Source of the DNA: Desulfobacteraceae bacterium
GTDB lineage: Bacteria; Desulfobacterota; Desulfobacteria; Desulfobacterales; BuS5
Reading direction: 5' to 3'
DNA: 5,454 bases
Assembly: GCA_030592105.1 (NCBI GenBank)
Contig: JAUVKE010000184.1
Coordinates: forward strand, 1 to 5,454
The notes below the pieces were generated by a model. That model saw only the letters and a program-made list of their open reading frames with translations. It was not told the origin of the DNA and made no database searches. A program made the translations under genes and the position numbers. This document shows, piece by piece, positions 4,955 to 5,454 of this stretch (its first letter is position 1; each line of letters opens with the position of its first letter).

Positions 4955-5454
4955 ATGAGTATGGATTTAACAGGGAGAGTAGCCGTTGTTACCGGTGCCG
5001 GATTAGGGCTTGGCAGGGAAATATCTAAAAGACTGGCTCAAAATGGCGCAAAGGTTATTGCAAATGATGTTATGGAAGATAATGTAAAAGAGACTGTTGC
5101 CCAGATAAAATCTGAAGGGAATGAGGCGGAATATGTAATTGCGGATATATCCAGCTGGGATGACGCCAGCAGCCTCATTGAAAAAGCCGTTAAAACCTTT
5201 GGAAAGGTGGAAATACTGGTGAATAACGCCGGTGTTACCCGGGATATGCTCATGCGTGACATGAAGGAATCCGACTGGGATAAAGTCCTTGATATTAATT
5301 TAAAAGGGGCATTTAACTGCTGCAAATTTGCAACACCCCATATGGTTGCGCAAAAGTATGGAAAAATTGTAAATCTGTCATCCCGTGCCCACCTTGGTAA
5401 CCCGGGCCAGGCAAACTATTCATCTTCCAAGGCAGGTATAATCGGTCTTACAAA
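4955..5454 (+). CDS. Short-chain dehydrogenase/reductase (3-hydroxyacyl-CoA dehydrogenase or FabG-like), 3' end outside window
   Basis: The gene is open to the window edge with 166 complete codons, about two thirds of a normal ~250-aa classical SDR. Motifs: nucleotide loop TGAGLGLG (13-20), Asp38 at the end of the second strand (favouring NAD over NADP), Asp64 in the adenine-contact segment, NNAG (90-93), Asn115, and catalytic Ser142 (or 143), Tyr155 and Lys159 in YSSSK. The surrounding GNPGQANYSSSKAG is very FabG-like. AGAGG (4944-4948) six bases before ATG 4955 supports this start over the ATG at 4961. Placed directly after a hydratase, an NAD-linked 3-hydroxyacyl-CoA dehydrogenase is more likely than a biosynthetic 3-oxoacyl-ACP reductase, but sequence alone does not separate them. 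BbsC/BbsD, the matching enzymes of benzylsuccinate oxidation, are also SDRs. Confidence 0.9.
   Translation, partial: MSMDLTGRVAVVTGAGLGLGREISKRLAQNGAKVIANDVMEDNVKETVAQIKSEGNEAEYVIADISSWDDASSLIEKAVKTFGKVEILVNNAGVTRDMLMRDMKESDWDKVLDINLKGAFNCCKFATPHMVAQKYGKIVNLSSRAHLGNPGQANYSSSKAGIIGLT

Overview
The window is AT-rich, densely coded on the + strand, and carries short palindromic repeats between genes. Its protein families (a BbsG-like acyl-CoA dehydrogenase, a BbsA/BbsB-like thiolase pair and a methanogen-type iron-sulfur flavoprotein) point to an anaerobic bacterium. A sulfate-reducing member of the Desulfobacterota (Desulfobacteraceae-like) is the best guess. This comes from gene content and recalled style, not from a database match.

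Layout. 1-161 is intergenic, with a long hairpin and the right arm of a repeat found again later. 162-1313 is an acyl-CoA dehydrogenase. 1314-1483 is intergenic with a 43-bp near-perfect palindrome. 1484-1912 is a small zinc-ribbon/OB-fold (DUF35) protein. 1913-2155 is filled by two tandem copies of a ~105-bp palindromic element. 2156-3313 is an SCP2-type thiolase. 3322-3717 is a methylmalonyl-CoA-epimerase-like VOC protein. 3756-4370 is an iron-sulfur flavoprotein with a C-X2-C-X2-C-X5-C cluster motif. 4371-4488 holds a 70-bp MITE-like element with 19-bp inverted repeats and a perfect 9-bp target duplication. 4489-4941 is a MaoC-type enoyl-CoA hydratase. 4955 to the window end is the N-terminal two thirds of a short-chain dehydrogenase.

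Together the genes cover all four reaction types of a beta-oxidation round: oxidation (acyl-CoA dehydrogenase), hydration (MaoC), dehydrogenation (SDR) and thiolysis (thiolase plus DUF35 subunit). A possible CoA-thioester epimerase and a redox flavoprotein are added. The thiolase/DUF35 pair and the dehydrogenase resemble BbsA, BbsB and BbsG of anaerobic benzylsuccinate oxidation. However, the gene order differs from the classical bbs operon, the hydratase is MaoC type, and no CoA-transferase is in view. The substrate therefore cannot be fixed; a branched or substituted dicarboxylic CoA ester, such as a fumarate adduct, is a reasonable hypothesis.

The most unusual content is non-coding. There are at least two distinct families of small palindromic elements, one with an intact target-site duplication, placed in the gaps between genes of one pathway.
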